DNA of 48,549 nucleotides, from assembly GCA_030594815.1 (NCBI GenBank), contig JAUVEN010000006.1, positions 1 to 48,549 of the forward strand. Reading direction: 5' to 3'. The notes below the pieces were generated by a model. The model saw nothing but the letters and a program-made list of their open reading frames with translations, ran no database searches and was not told where the DNA came from. A program made the position numbers and the translations under genes. The stretch is from Gammaproteobacteria bacterium (GTDB lineage: Bacteria; Pseudomonadota; Gammaproteobacteria; UBA6429; Thiohalophilaceae). This document shows, piece after piece, positions 17,802-26,291 of this stretch (within the stretch, counting starts at the first letter, position 1; the number at the start of each line of letters is the position of its first letter).

Positions 17802-20800
17802 TTATAGTGATTGTATTTTATTAAGTAATGATTGACTGTTATATGGTTTTTGCAGCAGGTTATTCGTCAACTCAGCATTGACATATTGAGTGTGATGTTC
17901 GCCCGTAAAACCACTGGCTAATTGAATTTTTACATTAGGATATTTTTTATGAGTTATTGCTGCAAGTTCATAGCCATCCACATCTGGCATAATAACATCA
18001 GAAAACATGATATCTATCGATTCTGTTTCTAATATTTTTAACGCATCTTTTGCATGTTGCGCACAGAAAACCTTATAACCATGCCTGTTCAATATTTCAG
18101 CTGCTAAGTTAAGCAATTGAGGTTCATCATCAACAACAAGGATCGTTTTTTCGTTAGATGACATTATTTTATCATTTTCTTTTAATTCAGATTTACATGT
18201 ATCTTGACCAAAATAACGAGGGAAATATAAACTGAATTGTGTGCCGATATTAAGTTGAGACTCTACTTTAACTGCTCCGCCACAGCGTTTAATAAATCCG
18301 TATACCTGACTTAAACCTAAACCTGTGCCAAGTTCTCCTTTAGTAGAATAAAAGGGATCAAATATTTTATCTTTTGTTAATTGATCCATGCCATGACCTG
18401 TATCAGAAATGATTAGTTGTACATATTCATCTGGATTTAATTCTAAAGACTCTGCCTCAAGGGCCTTTAGAGTTTTGTTTTTTGTTTCAATTGTCAGGGT
18501 GCCACTACTCTCAATTGCATGCATGGAATTTATGCACAAATTCAGAATAGCATCTTCTAATTCGCTTTCATCCAGATAAACTTGCCATGGGTTCTCTTCA
18601 AATTTTAGCTCCAGTTGAATGCGAGCAGTCAGTGTTTTTTCCAGCATATGCTGTTCTTCTATTAGCGCCTGGTTAATATCAAGTACATTTGCATCAGAGG
18701 ATTTTTGTCTGGAGAAAGAAAGTAATTTTTGGGTGAGTTTGGCACCACGTTCACTTGCATGGATAATTTGATCAGCATAACTTTGTAAGTCAGGTTGCTC
18801 AGCAAGCATCTCCTTTAAAAGATCTGCATAACCGAGTACAACCCCCAACATGTTATTATAGTCATGTGCGATACCACCGGTTAGTTTCCCCAGGGCATCC
18901 ATTTTTTGCGTTCGTCTTAAGGTTTCATCCGATTCTTTCTGCTTGGTAATATCGGTAATAAAACCATGCCATAAGATACCACTTTCAGGTATGACTTCTG
19001 GAATTGAATTACCATATAGCCAACGTATGCTACCATCCTGATCACATATTCTATATTCAAGTTTCCATGGTTTAAGAGTGCGGGCAGATTCCAGAATAGA
19101 ATTATTTAATATTTCCACATCATCAGGATGAGTTCTATCAAATATTTTAGAGCTGTCCTTCTGAACTTCTGTTGCACTAACGTGATAAAGGTCTTTAATT
19201 GCTTCACTGATGTAAGGAAAACTCATTTTACCATCGGTGGATAATTCAAATTGATAAACCATTCCAGGAACGCGAGAAGCAATTTTTTCCAGACGAGAAG
19301 AACTCTCCTTTAATTTTTCTTCGATGCTTTTACGCTCTGTGATATCACGTGCAATACCTAAAACGCCAATTACTGTGCCGTTACCATTAAGCATAGGTGT
19401 TTTTATTGTTTCGACATATTCGGTATGACCATCATCAGCAAAAGTGATTATTTCTTCATTTGTCGTGGGTCTTCCTGCAGCCATTGCTTTTTTATCATGT
19501 TTACGGAAAGAATCAGCCATTTCCTTATCAACAAAGTCGTAATCGGTTTTTCCAATAATATTCATTTCGCTAGCACCGAAAAACCGTTCAAATTTCTTAT
19601 TACAACTTTGATAGATACCATCAGCATCTTTAAGCCAAATCAGATCTGGAAGTGTCCGAATTAGCGTGTATAACTGTGCTTCACTTTCTTTTACTTGTTT
19701 GGATAGTTGAGCTTCACTGTCTAATGATATTTGTAAAGAATTTTCACGTTCCTGGATGGCTTGTGCAAGTTGATTGATGTTATCTGAAACTGCTTCAAGT
19801 TCATCACCGGTTGTAATAGGTTTTGACGCAGAATAATCCTGGCTCTCGATTTTATTAATTTGCTGCATTAATTCTGATAAAGGACGGGCGAGACTCAAAT
19901 TTATGATGTAACGCATTAATAATGAAATTGAAATAGTGACTAAAACCAAAATAATTATAAATTGAGTTCGGCTTTCATTTAATAATAAATTAAAGTTAGC
20001 TTTGTTGAGGTTAATAAGATAATAAACTGATCCATTTAAACTGGATTGTTTTAAAACGACTGAATAGTCTTCTTTGTTTTGAATGATGTTAAAGTTCTGT
20101 TTGTCGATGTTTTTATTTAGTAGCAAGGCACCATCTTCTAACGAAGAATTAAACGAGTGTTTAATTTCCATGTTAAGTGTTTGTGATAGTTCTGTAAAAT
20201 AGGCTTTGTCAAGAATACGGGACATTTCAATATGACCAATAGATTTTTTTGTAATGCTATCGGTTATATTTTGATGTGATTTGATTACAATTTTATCACC
20301 AAGTTTATGATGCGTTATTAATCCTGTTCTGTTTACTGCGTTTGGGTCATATACATTTACATGACGAAGTGAAATGTTGGGGGTTTGCTCTATATTACCT
20401 GTTGTATATTTTTGTTGTTGTTCATAGCGCTTGAGAAGTTTTTCCTTGGCATTTATATAAGTTATATAATTGAGCTGGAAGCCTTTTTTATCTTTAGTTA
20501 CAAATGCGATTAAGTCATTATTAATATCATATAATGCAATATCATCATTGAATGAATATTTGACCTGGCTTAATAGCAGGTTGGCGATTAATTTCTTTTC
20601 TTCATCAATCAGGTAGCTATTATAATTACTTTTATCCTGATAGTTATTGATGAGCTCAATAGAAGCTGAAATTTGTTCATCTGATTGAATAAATTTAATA
20701 CCTTCCATTAGATTAACTTCAATGTCTTTCAGGTTGTTCGCAAGGCGTTGGTAACTATGAGATATTCGAGTGTGCGCATTTGTAAGAGAAGATTTTTTCA

Positions 20801-20909
20801 AAAAAATATCAAAATAAAAACCTAATGCGATTGCTGAAAGCATTACGGCCATTACTGTCAAAATAGAAAGTTTATTTTTAAGGCTGGTTTTATATTGTAA
20901 AAAATTCAT
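17802..20909 (-). CDS. Hybrid sensor histidine kinase, LuxQ-like layout
   Basis: The 1035-aa inner-membrane protein has, in order: helix 1 (about 14-34), a periplasmic sensor region of about 280 residues, helix 2 (about 316-336), HAMP and coiled coil (to about 405), a PAS domain (about 410-525, PDLIWLKDADG), a second PAS/PAC (about 545-655), HisKA with H682 in GGIAHDYNNMLG, HATPase_c (about 785-897, N-box NLCINSMHAI, DTGHGM, GTGLGLSQVYG), and a receiver domain (about 922-1034) with D971 as phospho-acceptor and K1021. All catalytic residues are present. It follows a periplasmic binding protein gene by 34 bases, so that protein probably delivers the ligand signal to the periplasmic domain, as LuxP does to LuxQ. 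No phosphotransfer (HPt) protein or output regulator is adjacent. Confidence 0.93.
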   Translation of the reverse strand: MNFLQYKTSLKNKLSILTVMAVMLSAIALGFYFDIFLKKSSLTNAHTRISHSYQRLANNLKDIEVNLMEGIKFIQSDEQISASIELINNYQDKSNYNSYLIDEEKKLIANLLLSQVKYSFNDDIALYDINNDLIAFVTKDKKGFQLNYITYINAKEKLLKRYEQQQKYTTGNIEQTPNISLRHVNVYDPNAVNRTGLITHHKLGDKIVIKSHQNITDSITKKSIGHIEMSRILDKAYFTELSQTLNMEIKHSFNSSLEDGALLLNKNIDKQNFNIIQNKEDYSVVLKQSSLNGSVYYLINLNKANFNLLLNESRTQFIIILVLVTISISLLMRYIINLSLARPLSELMQQINKIESQDYSASKPITTGDELEAVSDNINQLAQAIQERENSLQISLDSEAQLSKQVKESEAQLYTLIRTLPDLIWLKDADGIYQSCNKKFERFFGASEMNIIGKTDYDFVDKEMADSFRKHDKKAMAAGRPTTNEEIITFADDGHTEYVETIKTPMLNGNGTVIGVLGIARDITERKSIEEKLKESSSRLEKIASRVPGMVYQFELSTDGKMSFPYISEAIKDLYHVSATEVQKDSSKIFDRTHPDDVEILNNSILESARTLKPWKLEYRICDQDGSIRWLYGNSIPEVIPESGILWHGFITDITKQKESDETLRRTQKMDALGKLTGGIAHDYNNMLGVVLGYADLLKEMLAEQPDLQSYADQIIHASERGAKLTQKLLSFSRQKSSDANVLDINQALIEEQHMLEKTLTARIQLELKFEENPWQVYLDESELEDAILNLCINSMHAIESSGTLTIETKNKTLKALEAESLELNPDEYVQLIISDTGHGMDQLTKDKIFDPFYSTKGELGTGLGLSQVYGFIKRCGGAVKVESQLNIGTQFSLYFPRYFGQDTCKSELKENDKIMSSNEKTILVVDDEPQLLNLAAEILNRHGYKVFCAQHAKDALKILETESIDIMFSDVIMPDVDGYELAAITHKKYPNVKIQLASGFTGEHHTQYVNAELTNNLLQKPYNSQSLLNKIQSL

Positions 20910-20943
20910 TTTTTATTTTATTTTATTCTTAGGTGATTTGGTG

Positions 20944-21858
20944 TTAGAAAATAGGCGTAAGCTTATTTACGTTTGTTTTAGTTACCAGCTCACTTGATAT
21001 TGAAATTTGTTTAGGCACGGATTGACCTTTTAATATTTTTAGCGCTACCTTGACGGCTTTTTTACCACCAAGAGGATAAGTGACAGTCGCAAGTTGACTA
21101 CCGTTACGAATGGCCTGTTGTGCTTCACTAATAAAGTCTACTCCCACCATAATAATTGATGCAGGATCAATTTTATAACGCTGGAGAACCAATCTAACAC
21201 CACTCAACATGCTATCACTTTCGGCAAATATGGCATCAAACGTGTTTCCTTTATTTATTAATTTTTCCATTTCTATAATGGAGTCTTTTCGCAAGAAATT
21301 TCCAGTTCGTTTTACAACCGTAATTTTTTTATATTTATTTATAGCATCAAAAAAACCTTTGCTTCTGAGCTTTGTAACGTCGGTATTTGGTACACCTTCA
21401 AAGAGTAAAACTTTTCCTTTACCCTTTATTTTTTTAGCGATGAATTCCCCGGCAATTTGTCCAATTTTACGATTGTCATATTTAATGAATGTTGTGTAGT
21501 TGTTACTGCGAATTCCTCTATCCAGGAGGATAACCGGAATACCTGCCTTATAGGCTTTTGTAATAACTGGAACAATGGCTCTTTCATCATTAGTGCCCAG
21601 GATTATCAAATCTACTTTTTGTCTTATGAAGCCCTCAATTTGCCGAATCATGAGTGATGTCTGTCCCTTGCCATCGGAATATACGTATGAGAGATGTGAA
21701 TGTTTAGCAACTTCATCTCGGACTTCATAAACCTGCGCTTTGCGAAAATCATTAGCCATCGTATCCTGTGCGAACGCTATAATTTTTTTGTTATCAGCAG
21801 AGGCAGCTAATAGAGGCGAAAACAGAGTGAGTAATATTAGAAATAAATATCTATACAT
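20944..21858 (-). CDS. Periplasmic sugar-type binding protein, likely sensor partner
   Basis: The 304-aa protein has a signal peptide (about 1-20, ending LLAASA) and the fold of type 1 periplasmic binding proteins (RbsB/LuxP, Peripla_BP_4): FAQDTMANDFRKAQ near the start, VDLIILGTNDERAIVPVI, GIPVILLDRGI, FAESDSMLSGVRLVLQ and IIMVGVDFISEAQQAI. AAGAGG lies ahead of the ATG. No ABC transporter permease or ATPase gene is near; the next gene, 34 bases on, is a membrane-bound hybrid kinase. That suggests a sensing rather than an uptake role, as with LuxP. The ligand cannot be read from sequence. Confidence 0.9.
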   Translation of the reverse strand: MYRYLFLILLTLFSPLLAASADNKKIIAFAQDTMANDFRKAQVYEVRDEVAKHSHLSYVYSDGKGQTSLMIRQIEGFIRQKVDLIILGTNDERAIVPVITKAYKAGIPVILLDRGIRSNNYTTFIKYDNRKIGQIAGEFIAKKIKGKGKVLLFEGVPNTDVTKLRSKGFFDAINKYKKITVVKRTGNFLRKDSIIEMEKLINKGNTFDAIFAESDSMLSGVRLVLQRYKIDPASIIMVGVDFISEAQQAIRNGSQLATVTYPLGGKKAVKVALKILKGQSVPKQISISSELVTKTNVNKLTPIF

Positions 21859-22047
21859 TGTAAGCCTCTTGCAACATTAGTTTATAAGTCAATACTGATT
21901 TGATTATTCATAAATCACCCCATATATATATCGGCAATAACATCAAATACTTAACATGGATTCAACTTTGAATACTGTCATCTGACTTGTTGTTTTTATA
22001 GAGCAATTTAGATTGCGAGATAAGAAAAAGCCATAAATAATGTGCGT

Positions 22048-23001
22048 CTATTTTCTTTTATTCATAGTTAAATAGGCATTTGCAAGTAAACCAACACAAA
22101 CGGCAAACCAAAGAGTGGCCAACCGCGTTAAGATGGGTACAGCAATTGCGATATGCGGTTCACTATTAATTGAGAGTAACAAGAGCCCCATTACCGCTTC
22201 GGTGGCACCAATTCCTCCTGGGATGAAGGAGGCGGCCCCGGCTAATATGCTAATAGCATAAATACTCAAGGCAAGCCCCAGAGAAATTGGAAATCCTATC
22301 TTGATGAGTATTAGATAAAATACGAGTCCATTTAAGATCCAGGCAATTAAACCTAAAATCAGACCTTGAGATAGCATTTTAAGCGTTAACAATTTATGTG
22401 CAGATTTTAGAAGGGTGAGTAAATGTTCGAGTAAATGTGAAACTTTGCTGTTTTTTAATTTGTTTATTATAAAAATTAAAAAAAGTTGTGGGATACGTGT
22501 ACTGAGAAGTGGTAACAAGATAGTAAGAGCGAATAATAAACTTAAAATAAAGTAGGTATAGTTTTTATTTACATCTGGAAATGTAAAAAATAATAATGAA
22601 GCTAGCAACACCATAATGGTAACATCGAGTAAACGTTCAGTAAAAAAACTGGCAAGGCTTTGAGATATTTTGACCTCGTATGGTAATAAATAAAGTGAAC
22701 GAACGGTTTCGCCTGCTTTGGCAGGTGTCGTTGTTAGTGCCAGACCCGCAAGATAATAGGCAAAATGACGTTTTACAGGGATGGCATGTTGAAATGAGGA
22801 TATATATTTATTCCAGCGAATAAAACGAAAAATATAGCTGGAAAATGAACAAGATAAAATAATAAGCCAGTCAACAAAATTTAATTGCATCATGGTAGAA
22901 AGTATTTTTTTTGTATCCGAGTTAAATATAAAAAATAAATAAAGCCCTGCGGCAATAAGAATAGACAGGGACAGAGTGCGTTGTTGTTTTTTTGAAAGCA
23001 T
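22048..23001 (-). CDS. LPG-synthase-type flippase-like membrane protein
   Basis: The 317-aa protein is a multi-spanning membrane protein (about 8 helices) of the lysylphosphatidylglycerol synthetase TM/UPF0104 family. The family signature is clear near the C-terminus: SILAGAASFIPGGIGATEA (about 254-272), with the earlier TTTPAKAGETVRSLYLL. Proteins of this family are linked with lipid flipping, and in MprF the related domain moves aminoacyl lipids; the soluble transferase domain of MprF is missing here. A TTG at 23007 is in frame, but the ATG at 23001 is preferred; neither has an obvious ribosome site. It is divergent from the small gene at 23096. Confidence 0.88.
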   Translation of the reverse strand: MLSKKQQRTLSLSILIAAGLYLFFIFNSDTKKILSTMMQLNFVDWLIILSCSFSSYIFRFIRWNKYISSFQHAIPVKRHFAYYLAGLALTTTPAKAGETVRSLYLLPYEVKISQSLASFFTERLLDVTIMVLLASLLFFTFPDVNKNYTYFILSLLFALTILLPLLSTRIPQLFLIFIINKLKNSKVSHLLEHLLTLLKSAHKLLTLKMLSQGLILGLIAWILNGLVFYLILIKIGFPISLGLALSIYAISILAGAASFIPGGIGATEAVMGLLLLSINSEPHIAIAVPILTRLATLWFAVCVGLLANAYLTMNKRK

Positions 23002-23021
23002 AATCAATATATTAAAATCTG

Positions 23022-23048
23022 TTGAGATAGCGGGTTTTCAGTTATAAT
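23022..23048 (+). promoter_or_regulatory. Possible sigma-70 promoter for gene at 23096
   Basis: TTGAGA (23022-23027) and TATAAT (23043-23048) are separated by 15 bases, slightly shorter than the ideal 17. The box pair points to the gene at 23096 and lies just outside the start of the divergent flippase-like gene. Confidence 0.4.
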
Positions 23049-23095
23049 CGCATTTATTCTTTTAATATAGAACTAAAATATCAGGAGCAACTCGT

Positions 23096-23389
23096 ATGTC
23101 ATCTGAGATTGACGAACTTACAGTAAATTATGAAGACGGTGGTGAGTTGGTATCCAAGGAGTTGGATAAAGTAATATTAACTCGCGGCGCATGGTCGACT
23201 ATTATATTTAAGTATCAGGATTTGAATAGGACAAAAGGCGAGTTTGGTCCGGATAAATACAGTATACGTCGTTATCAGAAGCGTAATGGACAATACCAGT
23301 TTAAATCAAAATTTAATATTTCAAGTAAAGATCAGGCTAAAAAAATAATTGACGCCCTGCAAGGTTGGATGGGTGAAGAAGAAGAGTAA
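23096..23389 (+). CDS. Conserved small acidic protein (97 aa)
   Basis: The function is unknown. An AGGAG lies eight bases before the ATG, and a candidate promoter lies 48 bases upstream. The protein is strand-rich in the middle (WSTIIFKYQDLN), contains the basic FGPDKYSIRRYQKRNGQY segment (about 50-67), then a likely helix (SSKDQAKKIIDALQGW), and ends EEEE. Proteins of this pattern occur in other gammaproteobacteria as far as I recall, but I know no assigned role. It has no signal peptide or membrane helix. It converges with the reductase fusion gene, with only two bases between the stop codons. Confidence 0.8.
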   Translation: MSSEIDELTVNYEDGGELVSKELDKVILTRGAWSTIIFKYQDLNRTKGEFGPDKYSIRRYQKRNGQYQFKSKFNISSKDQAKKIIDALQGWMGEEEE

Positions 23390-23391
23390 AT

Positions 23392-24870
23392 TTAGATTGC
23401 CTGTATTTTAATGTTTTCTTTATTTGCCGAATGGTCAAGTAAAACTTCCTGAGTTTTCCTGGCCATTTTTTCTGCGCCACAAATATAGATGTTCTTGTCT
23501 GAAAAATATGAAACTTCACTTAATAATAAATCCAGTTTTGCATCGAGTTGCTCAATATCTGAGTCATCATATTGCAGTTGCTGATACTTGAAGTTATCCA
23601 ATGCATCTTCCCAGGCACGACATTGATTATGCATATAAGGTTTTTCATTTGCATGTAACCAATACAGGTGAATAGATTCGGCATGGTCTAAGGTTACTGC
23701 GTGCTCGATTAGACTTTTGATGGGGGCAAATCCTGTATCAAAAGCAATAAAAATAATTGCATTATTTGAATTTTCATCAAGAATAAATGATCCCGTCGGC
23801 CCCTTTATATGAATAGAATCTGAATTTTTTAATTCTTCGGCGACATATTTAATGAAGGCATTATTATCGTCATAAGGGATATGAAATTGAATGTTCATAT
23901 CGTCACAGGGGCAGCTTGCTATCGGCAGTTCTATGGGAGGTAAATCGCCTCGGCTTAAGATGACATTTTGACCTGCCAGAAAACGTAAACGTTTTGTGCG
24001 TGGTGTTTTTAAATTGAGAATGAGTAGTTCATCCGTAATCTCGTCCACTTTTTTAACTTTGGCAGAAATTTTTTGTAACGGGATATCTTTTTCGCTACCG
24101 GCTTCATCGGCCTCAATTTCTACTTCAGTAATTGCTGTATTTGAACAGCACAAAAAATAGTTTTGGAGCTTCTCGCTTTCAGAAAAAACAAAGTCATGTG
24201 GTTTAATTTTTTTAATTTCACCTGATATAAGTTTGGCTTTGCACTTTCCACAGTTTCCATTACTGCAACCATAATTTAATGCCAGACCTGCACTTAAACC
24301 TGCTTCAAGAATGGAATTGCTGCCTTCAACAAAAAACTCATGTCCAGTATTTTTTAAATGGACTTGTGCAGCCATTACCCGAAGGATGGTATCTTTTAAC
24401 AGTAAGTGCGCAGGTGATATAGAGGGGGTTTGAATCTTATTAATAGCGTCGCTCATCCAATTATTTAAATCTTCAAAAAGATAAGGCTTGTCTGAGGTAG
24501 TGGCTAGTTGAGTGATTTGTGTTTCAATTTCAGAAAAAAGCGCAATGAAATCTTTTACTTGTTCTTTTGCATGCGCATGTTCTTTTGTGATTGCCTTTAG
24601 ACGAGCAGCTAAGGTATATGAGTCGGGTGCTAATAATTTGGCCAGTTTTGCGCCATGCGCTTTCTTAAGAGCTTGTTCAACAATTTTTTCCAAATCCTCA
24701 ATAATATGATTGTCTTCAATCTCCGCATCGGGAAATATTCTTTCAATATCATCAAGTTTCACCTGGCCTTCAAAGCTCTCAAGTTCAAGATCATGAACTC
24801 GCTTTTGTAGCGCTCCTCGAGATAAACCAACAAGTTTTGCAGCTCGCGAAAGGGAAACAAGTCTTGGCAT
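23392..24870 (-). CDS. HTH-like / [2Fe-2S] ferredoxin / flavin reductase fusion
   Basis: The 492-aa protein joins three parts. Residues 1-50 (LSRAAKLVGLSRGALQKRVHDLELESFEG) look like a MerR-type winged HTH. A helical stretch (50-165) follows. Residues 168-255 are a plant-type [2Fe-2S] ferredoxin with C202, C207, C210 and C241/C242 (YGCSNGNCGKC ... CC). The rest is a ferredoxin-NADP reductase-like module: FAD region about 267-362 ending KGPTGSF, and an NAD(P) region 371-492 with IAFDTGFAP and IYICGAEKMA. The last three parts resemble phenol hydroxylase/CDP-glucoseen-type reductases. The FAD motif RxYS is altered (LPIASCPCD), so flavin binding may differ. The protein could be a redox-responsive regulator or an oxygenase reductase with a recruited N-terminus. 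No oxygenase gene is nearby. Confidence 0.85.
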   Translation of the reverse strand: MPRLVSLSRAAKLVGLSRGALQKRVHDLELESFEGQVKLDDIERIFPDAEIEDNHIIEDLEKIVEQALKKAHGAKLAKLLAPDSYTLAARLKAITKEHAHAKEQVKDFIALFSEIETQITQLATTSDKPYLFEDLNNWMSDAINKIQTPSISPAHLLLKDTILRVMAAQVHLKNTGHEFFVEGSNSILEAGLSAGLALNYGCSNGNCGKCKAKLISGEIKKIKPHDFVFSESEKLQNYFLCCSNTAITEVEIEADEAGSEKDIPLQKISAKVKKVDEITDELLILNLKTPRTKRLRFLAGQNVILSRGDLPPIELPIASCPCDDMNIQFHIPYDDNNAFIKYVAEELKNSDSIHIKGPTGSFILDENSNNAIIFIAFDTGFAPIKSLIEHAVTLDHAESIHLYWLHANEKPYMHNQCRAWEDALDNFKYQQLQYDDSDIEQLDAKLDLLLSEVSYFSDKNIYICGAEKMARKTQEVLLDHSANKENIKIQAI

Positions 24871-24920
24871 AATAGTAATTCCTTTAGTAGTAAGCGTTAA
24901 AACAGTAGTGAGCGCTAAAA

Positions 24921-25226
24921 TCAGCCATATTCATGTCGGCCAAGGGTCAGGTTTTTATATTGTCTTACCATAATCATCATTTTTAGAATATTGGGTTCAG
25001 TGATTTCAGGTATTTTTAATACAATTGTTAATTTAAAAACATCGTTTCCACAGGATTCAATATGGAAAAATTGTTTTAGGCTCTCATTTTTAATGCTTTC
25101 CTGTGCGTTGTAGCCATCTAATGTGAAAAAATGAGTATCCCATGTGACTGCCTGGTCCTGGAAACTTCCTGCAAATTTAATATGAGTGTGTTGATTATCA
25201 TATTTTTTAATTAGTACGTATGACAT
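24921..25226 (-). CDS. Unknown protein (101 aa)
   Basis: I do not recognise this gene. The frame extends to a TTG at 25232, but the ATG at 25226 is the likelier start; no clear ribosome site precedes either. The protein looks like an alternation of strands (YVLIKKY, HIKFAGSF, FKLTIVLKI) and one C-terminal helix (EPNILKMMIMVRQYKNL), with no signal peptide, membrane helix or cysteine pattern. It lies 50 bases upstream of the reductase fusion on the same strand, so the two may share a transcript; this is the only hint to its role. Confidence 0.65.
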   Translation of the reverse strand: MSYVLIKKYDNQHTHIKFAGSFQDQAVTWDTHFFTLDGYNAQESIKNESLKQFFHIESCGNDVFKLTIVLKIPEITEPNILKMMIMVRQYKNLTLGRHEYG

Positions 25227-25391
25227 TTTCAATAATATGGCTTACTTATGCTATCTGTGAGATAGTTAATTTAAAGTGATGTTGATTTAAGTGTAATACT
25301 TTAAATAGTAAATGCATCTTTTAACTAGAAAATAATTTACTCTTGAGCATGAATACCCTTTCTCTATATAGGTGTTATTGCGGAACTAAAT

Positions 25392-26291
25392 ATGAACTTT
25401 GATATTAAAAGAAGAACAATATTAAAGGCAGGCGCTGCAACTTTGGCAGCGGGCTCTGTTGGTCTATTACTATTGCCAACAGATAATGAGGAAAAGTTAA
25501 ATAATGTTAATTTAATTAATTCGGAAGCGATATCAGCAGTAACACCAAGTGTAATTCTTGAGCATGAAGTAGCCGTAAAAGATAACTTACAAGAAGTGAA
25601 AAACTTTAATCAAACTTTTACTAAAGATATATTCCTCGAAAAAAATAAATACGTTGTATTTCATTCAACGCTAAATAAAATTTCAAAAGTTAAAAAAGTA
25701 ATAGGATTTGCTAATTTTAATCTTATTAGTTTTGATGACATGCTGAACTACGCTCGTCGTTATCCACAAATTGGGCGTTTTACAAAAAATGAACTTGCGC
25801 TGATCGATGAAATATTTTTTTACGATGCTAATAAATATGGCTTTCATGGTGACAAGGTGATTAAAAATCTAACATCTAAAATAAATAAAAAAGAAACCGT
25901 GAAAATTTCCGGTAGCGGTCATTATTTATTTCAAGGTGATGCCTTAGCAAAATTCAATCAATTGGAAAAAGATGTTGGCCCTAATCTTGTATTAACCTCT
26001 GGTGTACGTAGTGTTGTTAAACAATTGCAGTTGTTTCTGGTAAAACTTGAGAGCAGTAAAGGTAACTTATCATTAACATCCCGTTCGCTGGCACCTCCGG
26101 GACATTCGTATCATGGTATTGGCGATTTTGATGTGGGCAAGAAAGGCTACGGTATGCTGAATTTCACCTCAGAGTTTTCTAACACTACAGAATACAAAAA
26201 ATTAATTGAATTGAAGTATGTCGATATTCGATACACCAAAGACAATAATGTCGGTGTTCGTTATGAACCCTGGCACATTAAGGTTGTATAA
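25392..26291 (+). CDS. Tat-exported VanY/M15-type D,D-carboxypeptidase-like protein
   Basis: The 299-aa protein begins with a twin-arginine signal (KRRTILKAGAATLAAG, RR at 7-8), so it should be exported folded to the periplasm. The C-terminal half resembles zinc D-alanyl-D-alanine carboxypeptidases of family M15: SGVRSVVKQLQLF at about 203-215, PPGHSYHGIGDFDVG at 235-249 (H241 and D247 likely metal ligands; H to D spacing one shorter than in VanY) and YEPWHIKV at 291-298 (E292 base, H295 ligand). It would trim the terminal D-alanine from peptidoglycan pentapeptides. The next ATG follows its stop directly, so it is the first gene of a three-gene operon with a tripeptide-forming carboxypeptidase. 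Confidence 0.85.
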   Translation: MNFDIKRRTILKAGAATLAAGSVGLLLLPTDNEEKLNNVNLINSEAISAVTPSVILEHEVAVKDNLQEVKNFNQTFTKDIFLEKNKYVVFHSTLNKISKVKKVIGFANFNLISFDDMLNYARRYPQIGRFTKNELALIDEIFFYDANKYGFHGDKVIKNLTSKINKKETVKISGSGHYLFQGDALAKFNQLEKDVGPNLVLTSGVRSVVKQLQLFLVKLESSKGNLSLTSRSLAPPGHSYHGIGDFDVGKKGYGMLNFTSEFSNTTEYKKLIELKYVDIRYTKDNNVGVRYEPWHIKVV

